64,000 nt of DNA, taken from contig JANAVB010005597.1 of assembly GCA_029216955.1 (NCBI GenBank), forward strand, positions 44,389,466 through 44,453,465. The letters run 5' to 3'. Below are positions 50,538-63,100 of this stretch, in pieces. The notes below the pieces were generated by a model, which was given only the letters and a program-made list of their open reading frames with translations, was not told the origin of the DNA and ran no database searches. Position numbers and translations under genes: made by a program. Source of the stretch: Iris pallida (taxonomy: Eukaryota; Streptophyta; Magnoliopsida; Asparagales; Iridaceae). Each line of letters starts with the position of its first letter. Within the stretch, counting starts at the first letter, position 1.

Positions 50538-53500
50538 ATGGAACCAGAGGCAGTGCAGCCGCAGGTTATTGAAACTCCTGCAGCACCAGCAGCGACGGCA
50601 GTACCAGACGCCGTAGCACTCCTGGAGATCATCCGGGGGTTTCTTGTCACTAACCAACAGCAACAGACTCGGCAGCAGGAGCAGAACGTGTTGCTGAACC
50701 AAGGGATTCAGTTAGCTCTTGAGAGGAGTGTCGGGGCTGACTCGGGAGCATCAGGAAGGTTTTATCGCTTGAACCCGAGGTATTTTGATGGCACGGAGGA
50801 TGCCATCACTGCGGATGCATGGATTCAAGACATCGAAGCCATTCTTGTGGCAGCCAAGGTTCCAGATGATGAGAAGGTTGATCAGGTCAAACTGGTACTT
50901 CAGGATCTTGCCCGCGACTGGTGGGCATCAGAAGAAGTTGGTACAAGACGCCCTTTTCATTGGACCACCTTCAGTGACAGATTCAAGGCCAAGTATTTTG
51001 GCGTAGTAGCTCGATATGAGCTCCAGCAGAAGTTTATCAGTCTCAAGCAAGCAGGCAAGACCGTAGATGGGTATGCAGCAGAGTTCTGCAGATTGTGCCA
51101 TTTTGCACCAGCAATGGTGGCAACGGAGCCAGAGAAAGCTATGAGGTTCCAGCAGGGACTTCATTTAGAACTATTACAGCTTGTGGAAGGACACGACTAC
51201 CAGACGTTTGACGCTGTCTTGACGGCAGCCCGGAGGTATGAGCTTATCCAACAGAGGTTGGCATCGAGGGCAGGAGGTCAGAAGAGATCTCGTTCCCAGG
51301 TTGGAGGAGGAGCAATGCAGCGAACATCGGCACCAGCACCCAGTGTACGTATTCATGATACGGGAGCGCCGCGGAGGACGGCCGTGCCAACTAATACAGC
51401 GCCAGTTCCGCATCAGCAGCCGAGAAACCAGCAACAGCGTCAATGAGCACCCCAGGGCTGTACATTCTGTGGGAAGGTAGGGCACACGAGGGAGGTGTGC
51501 CGGTCAGCGAATGGCTTATGCTTGAGGTATGGTAGTTCAGACCACCGTATTTCCACTTGTCCTATGATACAGAGGCCAGGAGGGCCAGCTCAGCAGTTTC
51601 CAGCATTGCCAGCTCCGGTGGCAACCCCGAGTGGAGGGCCAGTATTAGCAGTAAGGCCCCTAGCCCAGCGTCTACCAACGCAGGCTCAGATGTTCCGCCA
51701 GGCACAGGAAGCCGAAGGCCTTCAGAGGCAGCAACAGCATGGTCGAGGAAGGCCGCAACAAGGGGCTCCGCGGGGCCAGGCTCTCACATTGACCTTGGGA
51801 GAGGCTCTAGCGTTTAGTGACGTGGTGGCAGGTAAAATTCTCGTCACCTCATTTCCCGCTGTAGCATTATTTGATTCAGGCGCTACTCATTCATTCATCT
51901 CTGCACAATATGCTACACGGATTGGATTAGAGTTTGAGGCATTGCCGGAGAGGATGGATATACTCACCGGCAATGGACTCGTAGAAGTTAGCAGAGTACA
52001 CTTTTCATGTCCGGTGGAGGTGTGTGGGCATTTACTGCCTGCATTATTGATTGAATTCCCTATGGGGAATTTTGATGTCGTTCTTGGCATGGACTGGTTG
52101 AGAGACAGTCATGCGACAATTGATTGTAGAGGAGGAAGGGTCATATTCAGCGTTCCTGGGATGGAGCAGTTCATCTTTACTCGAACCTTGAAGAATCAGG
52201 CCGGAGGCGTCATCTCAGCAGCAGTGTCAGAGCCAGGACAGATTCCGAGAGTGGTCGAAGATTTTCTCGACGTCTTTCCTGATGAGCTCCCAGGGATACC
52301 CCCAGTCAGGGAGGTAGAATTTAGCATTGAGTTGAACCCTGGAACGAGGCCTATTGCAGACAGAGTTTACAGAATATCGCCGTCAGAACAGGATAAGTTG
52401 TTTCAACATGAAGAAGAGTTGAAGTCTAAGGGATTCATCCGAGACAGTAAATCGCCCTGGGCCGTGCCAGTGATTCTAGTTCCCAAGAAGGATGGGTCGA
52501 CGAGGATGTGCATCGACTACCGCAAGCTGAATGCAGTAACAGTGAAGAATAAGTACCCACTACCAAGGATTGATGACCTGTTTGACCAGTTGAGTAAGGC
52601 CAGCGTCTTTTCCAAGATCGATCTTCGGTCAGGATACTATCAAGTAAGAGTCCGGGAGCAAGACATACCGAAGACAGCATTCAGATCTAGATATGGGCAT
52701 TATGAGTTTATAGTAATGCCCTTTGGACTAACCAACGCCCCCGCAGTATTCATGGATTTAATGAACCGCATCTTTCTGCCGTATTTGGATAAATTTGTGG
52801 TGGTGTTCATAGATGACATTCTTGTCTATTCCAGCAGTGAAGAGGAGCATGAGAAGCATCTTAGGACTGTCTTACAGACATTGAGGGAGCATCAACTTTA
52901 TGCGAAGCTCGACAAGTATGAATTCTGGTTAGATCATATTTCGTTCCTAGGGCATGTAATTTCTGGGGCAGGAGTGTCAGTAGATCCGAAGAAGATTGAG
53001 GCCGTAGAGCATTGGCCAGTCCCGAGAACGGTTGTAGAAGTATGAAGTTTCTTAGGATTAGCTGGTTACTACAGAAGGTTCGTGGCGGACTTTGCCAAGA
53101 TCTCTGCGTCCTTAACGCGTTTGACGTACAAGGACGTAGAGTTTGTTTGGTCAGCTAGCTGTCAGGCATCCTTTGAAGAATTGAAGAAGAGATTGATCTC
53201 AGCCCCGATCTTGACGCTTCCAGTAGGAGCGGGAGGCTTTACAGTATATTGTGACGCATCTGGGAAGGGTCTTAGATGTGTATTGATGCAGCACGGAAAG
53301 GTGATAGCATATGCGTCTCGACAGCTTCGAGACCATGAGAAGAATTACCCGACTCACGATTTGGAGTTAGCAGCTGTGGTATTTTCACTCAAGTTGTGGA
53401 GGCATTATTTATACGGAGATCGGGTAGAGATCTATACTGATCATAAGAGTTTAAAATACGTATTCACGCAGCGAGATTTGAACATGAGGCAAAGAAGATG

Positions 53501-55130
53501 GTTAGAACTACTGAAGGATTTTGACTTAGATCTTCAGTATCATCCAGGCAAGGCAAATATAGTTGCAGATGCACTGAGTAGGAGAGACAGTGCCTTTATC
53601 CTGACCTCGCAGAAGCATATTTTAGAAGACCTTTAGAGTATGGGAATCGAAGTAGTTTTGCCAAGGGATATAGGAAGAATGACCAGTATGCAGATTCAGT
53701 CAACCTTAGTAGAGAGGATAAGGGCAGCACAAGCAGGAGATCCACAGATTCAGAAGTTGCGGTCGGAGTGTGAATCAGGCCGTAGGAAGGAGTTAGTGAT
53801 TCATGAAGATGGTACGCTCAGGTTTGGAAACAGACTCTGTGTACCGAGTGGAGACCTTCGGCAAGAAGTTATGTCCGAAGCTCATAGTTCTATTTACTCC
53901 ATTCATCCAGGAGGAACGAAGATGTATCGAGATATCAGGCAGTACTTTTGGTGGAATGGCATGAAAAGAAAGATAGCGAGATTTGTATCCAAGTGTCTGG
54001 TATGTCAGCAGGTGAAAGTCGAGCAGCAGAGACTAGCAAGGTTGCTACAGCCGCTTCCTATCCCAGAATGGAAATAGGAGCACATCACGATGGACTTTAT
54101 GACCGGTTTACCTAGATCCCCGACTGGTAAGAATGCAGTCTGGGTAATAGTAGATAGACTCACGAAGGTCGCTCATTTCCTTCCCTTTCGAGTCGGACAG
54201 ACTACTGAGCAGTTAGCAAAAATGTACATGAAGCAGATAGTAAGGCAGCACGGTATTCCAGTTAGTATAGTATCAGATCGGGATACGCGGTTTACTTTCC
54301 ATTTTTGGCGGAGCTTACACCAAAGTTTGGGAACCAAGTTAAGATTCAGTACTGCTTATCATCCCCAAACTGACGGGCAATCAGAAAGAACCATTCAGAC
54401 GTTAGAAGATATGCTACGGGCGTGTACCTTGGATTTTGGCGGATCTTGGGAGGATCACCTTCATCTAGTAGAGTTCTCCTATAACAACAGCTATCAGGCT
54501 AGCATTCAGATGGCCCCGTTCGAAGCATTGTACGGAAGGAAGTACAGGTCCTCTTTGGCATGGGACGACGTCGGAGAATGGAAGTTGTTGGGACCAGAGA
54601 TGATCACGCAGACTATGGAGATAGTTAAGTTGGTCAGAGAACGCCTTCGAGTTGCGCAGGACCGACATCGTCATTGGGCAGATCAGCATCATAGGCCTCT
54701 AGAGTTCAGAGTTGGCGACCAAGTGTTTCTGCGGATTTCGCCTACTCGCGGTATCATCAGATTTGGAACCCGAGGAAAGCTTAGTCCAAGATACGTTGGT
54801 CCTTTTAAGATTCTCGCTCGGGTAGGCGATGCGGCTTATCGACTTGCCCTTCCGCCTTCGTTAACTGGCATACATGATGTGTTTCATGTATCCCAATTAC
54901 GTGGGTATGTCCCGGATCCGAGTCATGTCCTCGATCATTCTGAGTTAGTCGTTGGTACCGACCTAACTTACGAGGAACAACCCGTGTCTATTTTAGACCG
55001 GCGAGAGAAGGTACTCAAGAATCGGACGATAAGTCTTGTCCGTGTTTCTTGGAACCGTCACTCTCCGGGAGAGTCAACCTGGGAGCACGAGGACGAGATC
55101 AGATCTCGGTATCCGTATTTGTTTGACTAA
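50538..55130 (+). pseudogene. gypsy 2 gag-pol polyprotein with four in-frame stops
   Basis: One phase throughout. Gag domain about 50800-51260. Knuckle [14 protein letters not shown] spans 51460-51500, with a second imperfect knuckle near 51515. Protease [12 protein letters not shown] near 51870. RT 52290-53000 with FIDDILVYS near 52808. RNase H to about 53590 ([18 protein letters not shown]). Integrase HHCC near 53880-54010, then the catalytic core with MDFMTGLPRS, SDRDTRF and DGQSERT. Chromodomain-like end to the stop at 55130. Stops: TGA at 51444, TGA at 53043, TAG at 53634 and TAG at 54075. The contexts ([14 protein letters not shown]) fit CGA to TGA and TGG to TAG. No frameshifts are seen, so decay is by point change only. 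The ATG at 50538 is the first usable start in this phase. Confidence 0.92.
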
Positions 55131-55321
55131 TAAGGTATATTTTTGTACCTTATTGATACGATTCTATGCTTATCTGCACCTGCTTGTTTTGCACTTTGTG
55201 ATGTATGATAATAACTGCGATGATAGTTAACTTATATATTATTATGCCCTGCTTGCCCTGATTTCACTATCCTGTCTTGGCTGGAATTCCGAGGACGGAA
55301 TTTTTCTAAGAAGGGTAGAGA

Positions 55322-56951
55322 TGTCACTCCCCGATCCTGGAATACGTATTTTAATACATATACAGACAAATTGTATTTACCTTGTATTTATACTATATTT
55401 ATTATGCTGTCTTTCTTCATGCATTTTCTAAAATATTCGATAAAATATTATTTTCTAATTTATTTTCTGCATTTGGGCCTACAGTTTTGGCTCATTTGGG
55501 TAACATATTCTTGGTTCACCAATGGTTCATCATGAACCCATGGGTCCAAGATCTATATATATAACTCATCTCATTCTCTCTCCTCTCATTTACTTCCTCT
55601 CATTTATTTCCTCCACCAACCAAATATTTCCTCCATCAACCAAGGCAAGTACCAACTTGCTCAAGAGATGGATCCATAATTTGTCAATAATTTCTTACAA
55701 AACTATTTGCCAAAACATGTTCTTCTCCTCAACCTATACTAGTTTAGAACTTGGAAGTTTTCATTTTGAAGCTTTGATTTTTGTAGATCTAGGTTTACTT
55801 TATTTTCGGATTTCTTGGGTTTTGATCTACTTAATCTTGTTATTTCCTAGTTTTGATGGTTCCATGTTGTAGAGGATCTCCTTCTACCCTATTTTGACCT
55901 AAGGGAGTTCCGATTTGGGCTCCGGATGAAGGTTTTGTGTAGTTTGGAAGCCATGGTTGCTTGGCTCCTCTTCTCGGACAAGTGGAGAAGAAGAGCAGTA
56001 CTTGACCGCATGAATCCTCATGCGGCAAGTCTCTGGCCGTATGGCCTTTCCAGCCGCATGAGACTCGTTCGAGCTCGTGTTACACCAAAATCCTGAGATC
56101 GTTTACACCAGCCGCCTTGAGATACTGTCTTGACGCGCCGGTTGGTCTCTACAGATACTGTGTCATCTGCAACGAGTGGATGACTGTATCCGATTAATTC
56201 CTGCTATATATTATATGTTTTAGCAAGGTGGCCTTACGAGGGACCTGTGCTCAATCATACCTGTCTACGCGAACCCCTGGGTTGGCTAGCCTTGCTGGAA
56301 AGATACGATCTGAGGATTCTTATTAACATGATGCGAGGATAACCTCGTTCCACTAGAAACTCGTAGACTTGATTGGTCGTGAAAATGACTTGCTTGTATC
56401 CTATTGCCTTTCGTGAATAACTGAGGGAAGCGGACTGTCATGGTACGTGATCCAACCCATGTTCTTGTTTGATTGTTGGGTTGGTTATCGTACTATGATA
56501 AGCTGTGGACCGAAGTTATGAACGGAAGACTATTTCTGGTTGTGATGTGCTACTTCTGTGAATGACTGAGGAACATGGTCTATCTCGGTACATGATCCAA
56601 CCCATGTTCTTGTCTGATTGTTGGGTTGGTTATTGTGCTGCGATAGGCTATCGACCGAAGCCACGTTCAGGAGATTTTATTGTTTATACCTTTTTTTAAC
56701 TTATGTGAAAGTTATAGAGTACGACACGTCCCGACTCCATGCGGCACCTTTTGTCCTTGTTTGGTTGTAAGGGTGCCATATGGGTTCGAGGATGTTGTGC
56801 CATCCTATAATAGTAGCATAAGTATTACTATTATCAATCATTCTATTTAACTGGGTTTTTAAATCTTAACTCTTGTGCCCCTTTGGCGGTACTTGCTATT
56901 CGGGGCTGACCCCGCTGGTTTTGTTTGGCCAGATCTCGTAGCAGAGCCAGA
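55322..56951 (+). repeat. 3' LTR of gypsy 2, internally deleted and truncated
   Basis: Starts TGTCACTCCCCGATCC like the 5' LTR. About 630 bases matching 48258-48885 are absent (join near 56077), and it stops at a point equal to about 49752, so the last ~480 bases including GTGACA are missing. From 56952 the sequence is unrelated. Confidence 0.85.
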
Positions 56952-57227
56952 CACATCTATTTTGATACATTGATCACATTAACCCCTGTATCTCTTTTAG
57001 TCTCTGCTTTTCACAGGCACTTGCGTTCTTACATTTCTCCAGTATCAAGATGACGTTTTACTACAAGGACGTTGGAGTAAACAATGCAAAACCCTGCTTA
57101 AAAGTCTACATAGAAGATGGCTGTTCCTGCTCTTTAAAAGTCTGTATTCTACTAGGAATCCATGTACGTACTTTGCTAAGATGACATTTATAAAGATAGA
57201 AATGGTGAAGAAGTCATTCAGAGGAGA

Positions 57228-57580
57228 AGGAAAATCCGACGGATTTCCGGATAAATCCGCCGGATTATCCGACCTCTCACAGCAAGTATATGAGGAGAAG
57301 TTCGGATAATCCGACGGAAATCCGCGAAAATCCGACGGATCATCCGAACCCCTCACAGCAAGTATGTGAGGAAAAGTTCGGATAATCCGACGGAAAACCG
57401 CGAAAATCCGACGGATCATCCGAAACCCTCACAGCAAGTATGTGAGGAGAAGTTCGGATAATCCGACGAAAATCCGCGAAAATCCGGCGGATCATCCGAA
57501 CCCCTCACAATAAGTTTGTGAGACCACAGTTCGGATCATCCGCCGGACTTCCGTTGAAATCCGACGGATAATCCGCCTGA
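57228..57580. repeat. 76-bp minisatellite of TCCGNCGGA palindromes in the copia 3 LTR
   Basis: The landmark CTCACA starts at 57276, 57352, 57428 and 57504, an exact 76-bp period. Each unit contains GGATAATCCG and TCCGACGGA or TCCGCCGGA, all self-complementary. Weaker units continue to about 57715. Confidence 0.88.
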
Positions 57581-57750
57581 CCTTTTTGCAACTTGAAATT
57601 CAAATCCAACGGCATCTGACAGATGCATTTAATGCATCCAACGGCTCTTTTTATGACCGTTACTGTTGAACGGATAATCCGACGGATTTCCGCAGAAATC
57701 TGGCAGATAATCCGCTCGACGGCTGTATTGCCTTTATGATGTTGGATTTG

Positions 57751-57758
57751 TATAAAAG
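57751..57758 (+). promoter_or_regulatory. TATA box in the copia 3 LTR
   Basis: TATAAAAG, followed by a CT-rich leader and placed just after the palindromic array. This would make the array part of U3. Confidence 0.6.
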
Positions 57759-58238
57759 AGGCTTTGTCTCTCCTCTTAAAGGCTGTCTCTTCCAAGCTTT
57801 AAATTTTCTCAACTACCAAAGAGCTTCACCATTACTACTCTACCTAATCTTCAATTGTCATCCAACCCAAAGTGCTAGAGTGTCTCAAGAGCTTTTACTT
57901 TCGATCTTCAAGTGTTTAGAAGATCAAAGCATCCTTTCCTTTTCTTTGAAGTTGGCGAGCCTTCGTAAGAAAATTCGTGTGTAGAAGTTGGCGAGTTCTT
58001 CGGATCCAAACTCGTGTTGAAGTTGGCGAGTTCTTCAGATCCAAACTCGTGTGTACTATTTGCATAATAGTGGATTAAAGCCGAAGAGAGTTCCGGGACT
58101 GGATTACCTCAAAAGAGGATACCAGGATACATCCTTGTTTTGATCTTTCTACTCTTCACTCTTAAATTACTTTTATTGCATCATCTGTTATAGTTTATTT
58201 TTATTTCCCTATTCACCCCCCCTCTAGGGTTCTACAAT

Positions 58239-58250
58239 TGGTATCAGAGC
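58239..58250 (+). other. primer binding site of copia 3
   Basis: TGGTATCAGAGC, two bases after the LTR end, complementary to initiator tRNA-Met. Confidence 0.9.
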
Positions 58251-58289
58251 TTCGTTCTCTTGATTTGGATTTGCACCCTTGAGTGATCC

Positions 58290-60188
58290 ATGGCCTCTAA
58301 CCCTAGCATCAACACGTTTCACAATGAGGGACACTCCACAAATAGGCCTCCCCTATTTGATGGTACCAACTATAACTATTGGAAAATTAGGATGGGCATT
58401 TATCTCAAGTCCATAGATTTCGATTTATGGGATTGCGTGATAAATGGCCTCCCTACTCCTTCCAGAGCTATTGAGGATATTGCTTCTGACACCCTTCGGG
58501 AAACACTCACTGAAAATATCAAGAAGCTTGCTTGTCGAGATGCCAAGGCAATGAACGCTCTTTATTGTGCTCTCGACAATAGTGAATTCAATCGAATCTC
58601 TACTTGCAAGACTTCCAATGAGATCTGAAAGTTACTTGAAGTCACACACGAGGGGACTTCACAAGTGAAGGAATCTAAGATCAGTAGACTCACGCAAGAA
58701 TATGAGTCTTTTAAAATGAAGCATGATGAATCTATTGCTAGCATGTTTACTCGCTTTGGTGATATTATTAACCCTCTCTCTTCTCTTGGAAAGGAATATC
58801 CTGCTCATGAAAAGATAAGGAAGATTCTTAGAGGATTGACGAAAGCTTGGAGTCCTAAAGCTACCGCAATCATTGAGGGGAACGATCTAACCGTCATGAA
58901 CCTAGAGACCCTCATGGGTAAGCTAATGACTCATGAGCTTGACATGAAGGATCAAGAGGAATCCTCCACTCAAGAGAAGGAGAAGGAGAAGAACAAAGAA
59001 AAGGAGAAGACTCTTGCTCTCAAAGCATCAAGGTCCTACTCCAAGGATAGCTCCGACGACAATGAGTCGGACGACGATGAAGAAATAGCTCTCACAGCTA
59101 AGCACTTCAGGAAGTTCTTAAAATTCAACAAGGCCAACCGCTCTAGACGGGACAATGAAGAAGACCCGACATGCTATCAATGCAGAAGACCCGGACACAT
59201 CAAGAGGGATTGTCCGATGGTACGAAAAGACTCAAGCAAGTACGAGAAGCCAAGCAAGGGAAGCTCGTCCTCCAGAAAGTTCGCCAACACTAGCATTTGG
59301 TGTGAAAGCGACGTGAGCGACTCCGACAACGACAAGGAGTGCAAACACAATGCCAACGTTTGTCTCATGGCAACCGATGAGGTACTTGATGATTTTTCCT
59401 TAAACACTCTTACCTATGATGATTTGGAGAAAGCCATTCTTGAGTTACATGAAGAACACAAAGGTGTTCGGAATAAATACAAGAAATCTCTTAAGGAGGT
59501 TGAGGCTCTTCAACTTGAAGTAGAGAGGCTCTCAAGCATCATTAGTGATGTGAAGGGAAAAACTCCTATTTCCGACACGGATGAAATGGAGTCTTTAAGA
59601 CTAAAATTTCAAGAATCTCTTGACACCATCAAGAAAAAGGATGATGAGATTCAATCCATGAGAAGCTCTTATGAATTTGCTATGCGCAAATGTCAAGATG
59701 CTAATAGAAGAGAATATTCCACTTCTATTAAGTATAATGATCTTCTTACACGGAGTAAGAATTTAAGTAATAAGAATATCACTCACATGCATGCTCCAAG
59801 ACACCCCCACACTCATCATAATGCTAGGCATAACCATTACATGAACACTACACACAACTCCCTTTCTAACACAAGAAAAGGACCCTTTGTTAAAAAGAAA
59901 ACGTCTCATCATGCATTTTACTATCATCATAACACTCATGGTAGAACATCTTACACTAGAAACTCACTTATGCACAACACTCACACTTCCTATTCTAAAT
60001 CTTCCTTGATGTGCAATTATTGTGGTTTGGTTGGTCATACCTCAAATTTTTGTTATACTAGAAAACAAGTTGATATGAAAGTTCTTAAGTGGGTTCCTAA
60101 GACTAACACTCGTGGACCCATAAGATCATGGGTACCAAAATGTTCATCTTCAACTTTTGTTGTAGGTGACGAATCCTTCTCATGCTAG
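58290..60188 (+). pseudogene. copia 3 gag with one nonsense codon
   Basis: Start ATG at 58290 in good context. A UBN2-like gag region runs to about 58960. A Lys/Glu-rich charged stretch follows, then a zinc knuckle CYQCRRPGHIKRDC near 59170, a predicted coiled-coil segment (about 59400-59740), a His-rich stretch and a second knuckle CNYCGLVGHTSNFC near 60010. Large gags with a coiled coil and extra knuckle are usual in Sireviruses. A TGA at 58626 splits the frame where Trp is expected (TGG to TGA); it is the only defect in this phase. The frame ends at 60188, overlapping pol by 23 bases in another phase. Confidence 0.85.
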
Positions 60189-63100
60189 AAGCAAGTGGAT
60201 TCTCGATAGCGGTTGTTCACGGCACATGACCGGTGATGCTTCACTTTTTACAACGCTATCGATGAAGAAAGAAGGACACGTCTCCTTCGGTAACAATCTT
60301 AAGGGTTATATCATTGGAAATGGTAATATCGGTTCTCCTCCTTACCCTTGCATAAATAATATTTGTCTTGTTACTAATCTCAAGCATAATCTCCTTAGTA
60401 TTAGCCATCTTACCGATAATGGCTATGATATCAAGTTTGTTAAACTCAAATGCTACATTACCGATAGCTCAAATAGAACTATTGTGTATGAAGGCATTAG
60501 AGAAAACAATATCTATGTTCTTTATCTTGTTGAAGGTACTAACAATGACAGGTGTCTAGTTGCAAAGAACGATGAGAGTTGGCTTTGGCACATGAGGCTT
60601 GGACACGCCAACATGGATACCATCTCTCGCCTCGCCTCCAAGAAGCTTGTACGAGGACTTCCTAGTATCCCCTTCAAGAAGGATATGGTATGTGAAGAAT
60701 GCGAGAAAAGTAAGTTGACTAAATCATCTTTCAAATCCATCAACTCTGTGAGTACCACTAGACCCCTTCAACTTATTCATATGGATCTTTTCGGGCCTAG
60801 TAGAGTAGCTAGCCTTGGTGGCAAACTTTATGCCTTTGTTTTAGTTGATAATTTTTCGAGATTTACTTGGGTTATTTTTCTTGCTTGCAAAAGTGATACT
60901 TTTCGTGAATTTGTTGCTTTTTGTAAACGTGTTCAAAATGAGAAAGGTTTTTCTATTAACAAAATTAGGAGTGATCATGGAGGTGAGTTTGATAATGTTG
61001 ATTTCAAAAGATTTTGTGAAAAGAATGGTTTTGGACATGATTTTGCTTGTTTCCGTACTCCTCAACAAAATGGTGTTGTGGAGAGAAAGAATAGAACCCT
61101 TGGCGATATGGCCCGGGTCATGTTAAACCAATATAAGCTCCCCCAATATTTTTGGGCGGAAGCCGTTAATACGGCGTGTCATGTTATTAATAGGGTCTTA
61201 ATTAGACCTATTACTAAGAAGACTCCTTATGAGCTTTGGTTTAACAAAATTCCTTCTATTGAATATTTCAAGGTTTTTGGTTGCAATTGTTTTATTTTGA
61301 ATATCAAGGATAACCTAGGCAAGTTTGAAGAAAAAGCCTATGAAGGAATATTCCTTGGATACTCTACTCATAGCAAAGGTTTTCGTGTTTTTAATAAAAG
61401 AAGTCTTGTTGTCGAAGAGTCAATCAATGTCTCTTTTAATGAGCTCAACTCTTCTACATTCTCCTCTTCCGAGGATATTGATGACATCTCGTTTGGGTTG
61501 GAGAACTCCTCTATTGAGGATCGTCCTTCTTCATCTAACAATGAAGTTGTGACCCCATCAAAAGAGTCTCCTCCTCTCGAGCCTCCTCCAAAGGATCTCC
61601 CAAGAGAATGGAGATTTGTCACCAATCATCCTAAGGAGCTTATCATTGGGGATCCTTCCTCAAATGTTAGTACAAGATCCGCCACACGTGATCTTTGTGC
61701 CAATGTGGCTTTTATCTCTCAATTAGAGCCTAAAAATGTTAATGATGCTTTTCTTGATGAATTTTGGATGATAGCTATGCAAGAGGAGCTTAATCAATTT
61801 GAGCGAAGCAAGGTTTGGGAACTTGTCCCAAAACCTAGCAATCATCCCATTATTGGAACTAAATGGGTGTTTCGCAACAAGCTAAATGAAGATGGGTTAG
61901 TAACTCGTAACAAAGCCCGATTGGTTGCTCAAGGCTATAACCAAGAGGAAGGCATTGACTACGACGAAACCTATGCTCCGGTTGCACGTCTTGAATCCAT
62001 TCGTATGCTTTGTGCATTTGCTTGCTTTAATGACTTTAAGCTATTTCAAATGGATGTTAAGAGTGCTTTTCTTAATGGTATTATTAAGGAGGAAGTTTAT
62101 GTTAAACAACCTCCCGGTTTTGAAGACTTTCAATTTCCTAACCACGTTTTCAAACTCCATAAAGCCCTTTATGGCCTCAAACAAGCTCCACGTGCTTGGT
62201 ATGAGCGTCTTAGCTCTTTTCTTGTCTCTCACAATTTTTCAAAGGGAAAAGTTGACACCACACTTTTTATTAAATCCCATGATGGGACTCTCTTATTGGT
62301 TCAAATTTATGTTGATGATATTATTTTTGGTTCTACTAACAACACACTTTGTGTAGAATTTGCCAAAGTCATGCAGGAAGAGTTTGAAATGAGTATGATG
62401 GGTGAACTCTCCTTCTTCTTGGGGTTACAAATCAAGCAAGGACCTAAAGGAACCTTCATCAATCAAGCAAAATATACAAGGGACCTCCTCAAGCGTTTCG
62501 ACCTTGACTCATCCAAATCAATGAGAACCCCTATGGCTACAACGACCAAGCTTGACAATGATGAAGATGGCACATCGGTCGACATTCGTAAGTATAGAGG
62601 TATGATCGGTAGCTTACTTTATTTAACTGCTAGCCGTCCGGATATCATGTTTAGTGTTTGCTTGTGTACACGATATCAAGCTAATCCAAAGGAATCTCAT
62701 TTGACTGTCGTTAAGCGCATTTTTCGTTATCTCAAAGGCACCATTAACATGGGTCTTTGGTATCCGAAATCCTCATCCTTTGAGCTTCACGGCTTTTCGG
62801 ATGCGGATTTTGCCGGATGCAAGCTTGACCGAAAAAGCACTAGTGGCACATGTCAATTCCTCGGGAAGTCCTTGGTATCGTGGTTTAGTAAGAAGCAAAA
62901 CTCTGTCGCTCTTTCAACCACTGAAGCAGAATACATAGCGGCAGGGTGTTGTTGTGCACAAATTCTTTGGATGACACAAACACTAGTAGATTATGGTATT
63001 TCTTCTCATTGCATTCCTATTAAATGTGATAATACTAGCTCCATTAATCTCACGAAAAACCCGATTTGTCACTCTTGCACCAAGCACATAGAGATAAGAC

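Larger units (their letters stand above)
47505..56951 (+). mobile_element. gypsy 2: Tekay/Del-like chromovirus, nearly complete
   Basis: 5' LTR 47505-50230, one-phase gag-pol 50538-55130, a purine-rich AAGAAGGGTAGAGA just before the 3' LTR at 55322. The 3' LTR lacks an internal segment and its last part. The C-terminal chromodomain-like end (KVLKNRTISLVRVSWNRHSP, then WEHEDEIRSRYP) places it among chromoviruses. In the part that can be compared, the two LTRs differ at about a dozen sites in 730 bases, so it is clearly older than element A. Confidence 0.92.
56952..58236 (+). repeat. 5' LTR of copia 3 (Sirevirus type), left end uncertain
   Basis: The right end is TCTACA at 58236, two bases before the PBS. 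The left end is not a clear TG after gypsy 2 sequence stops, so this LTR is probably truncated at the junction. A 76-bp tandem array and a TATA box lie within. A 35-bp direct duplication (AGTTGGCGAGTTCTTC) occurs near 57986-58050. Confidence 0.7.

Noticed and set aside
57045..57419. Minus-strand frame of 124 codons with repeated peptides
   Set aside because: It is a translation of the 76-bp minisatellite in the Sirevirus LTR.
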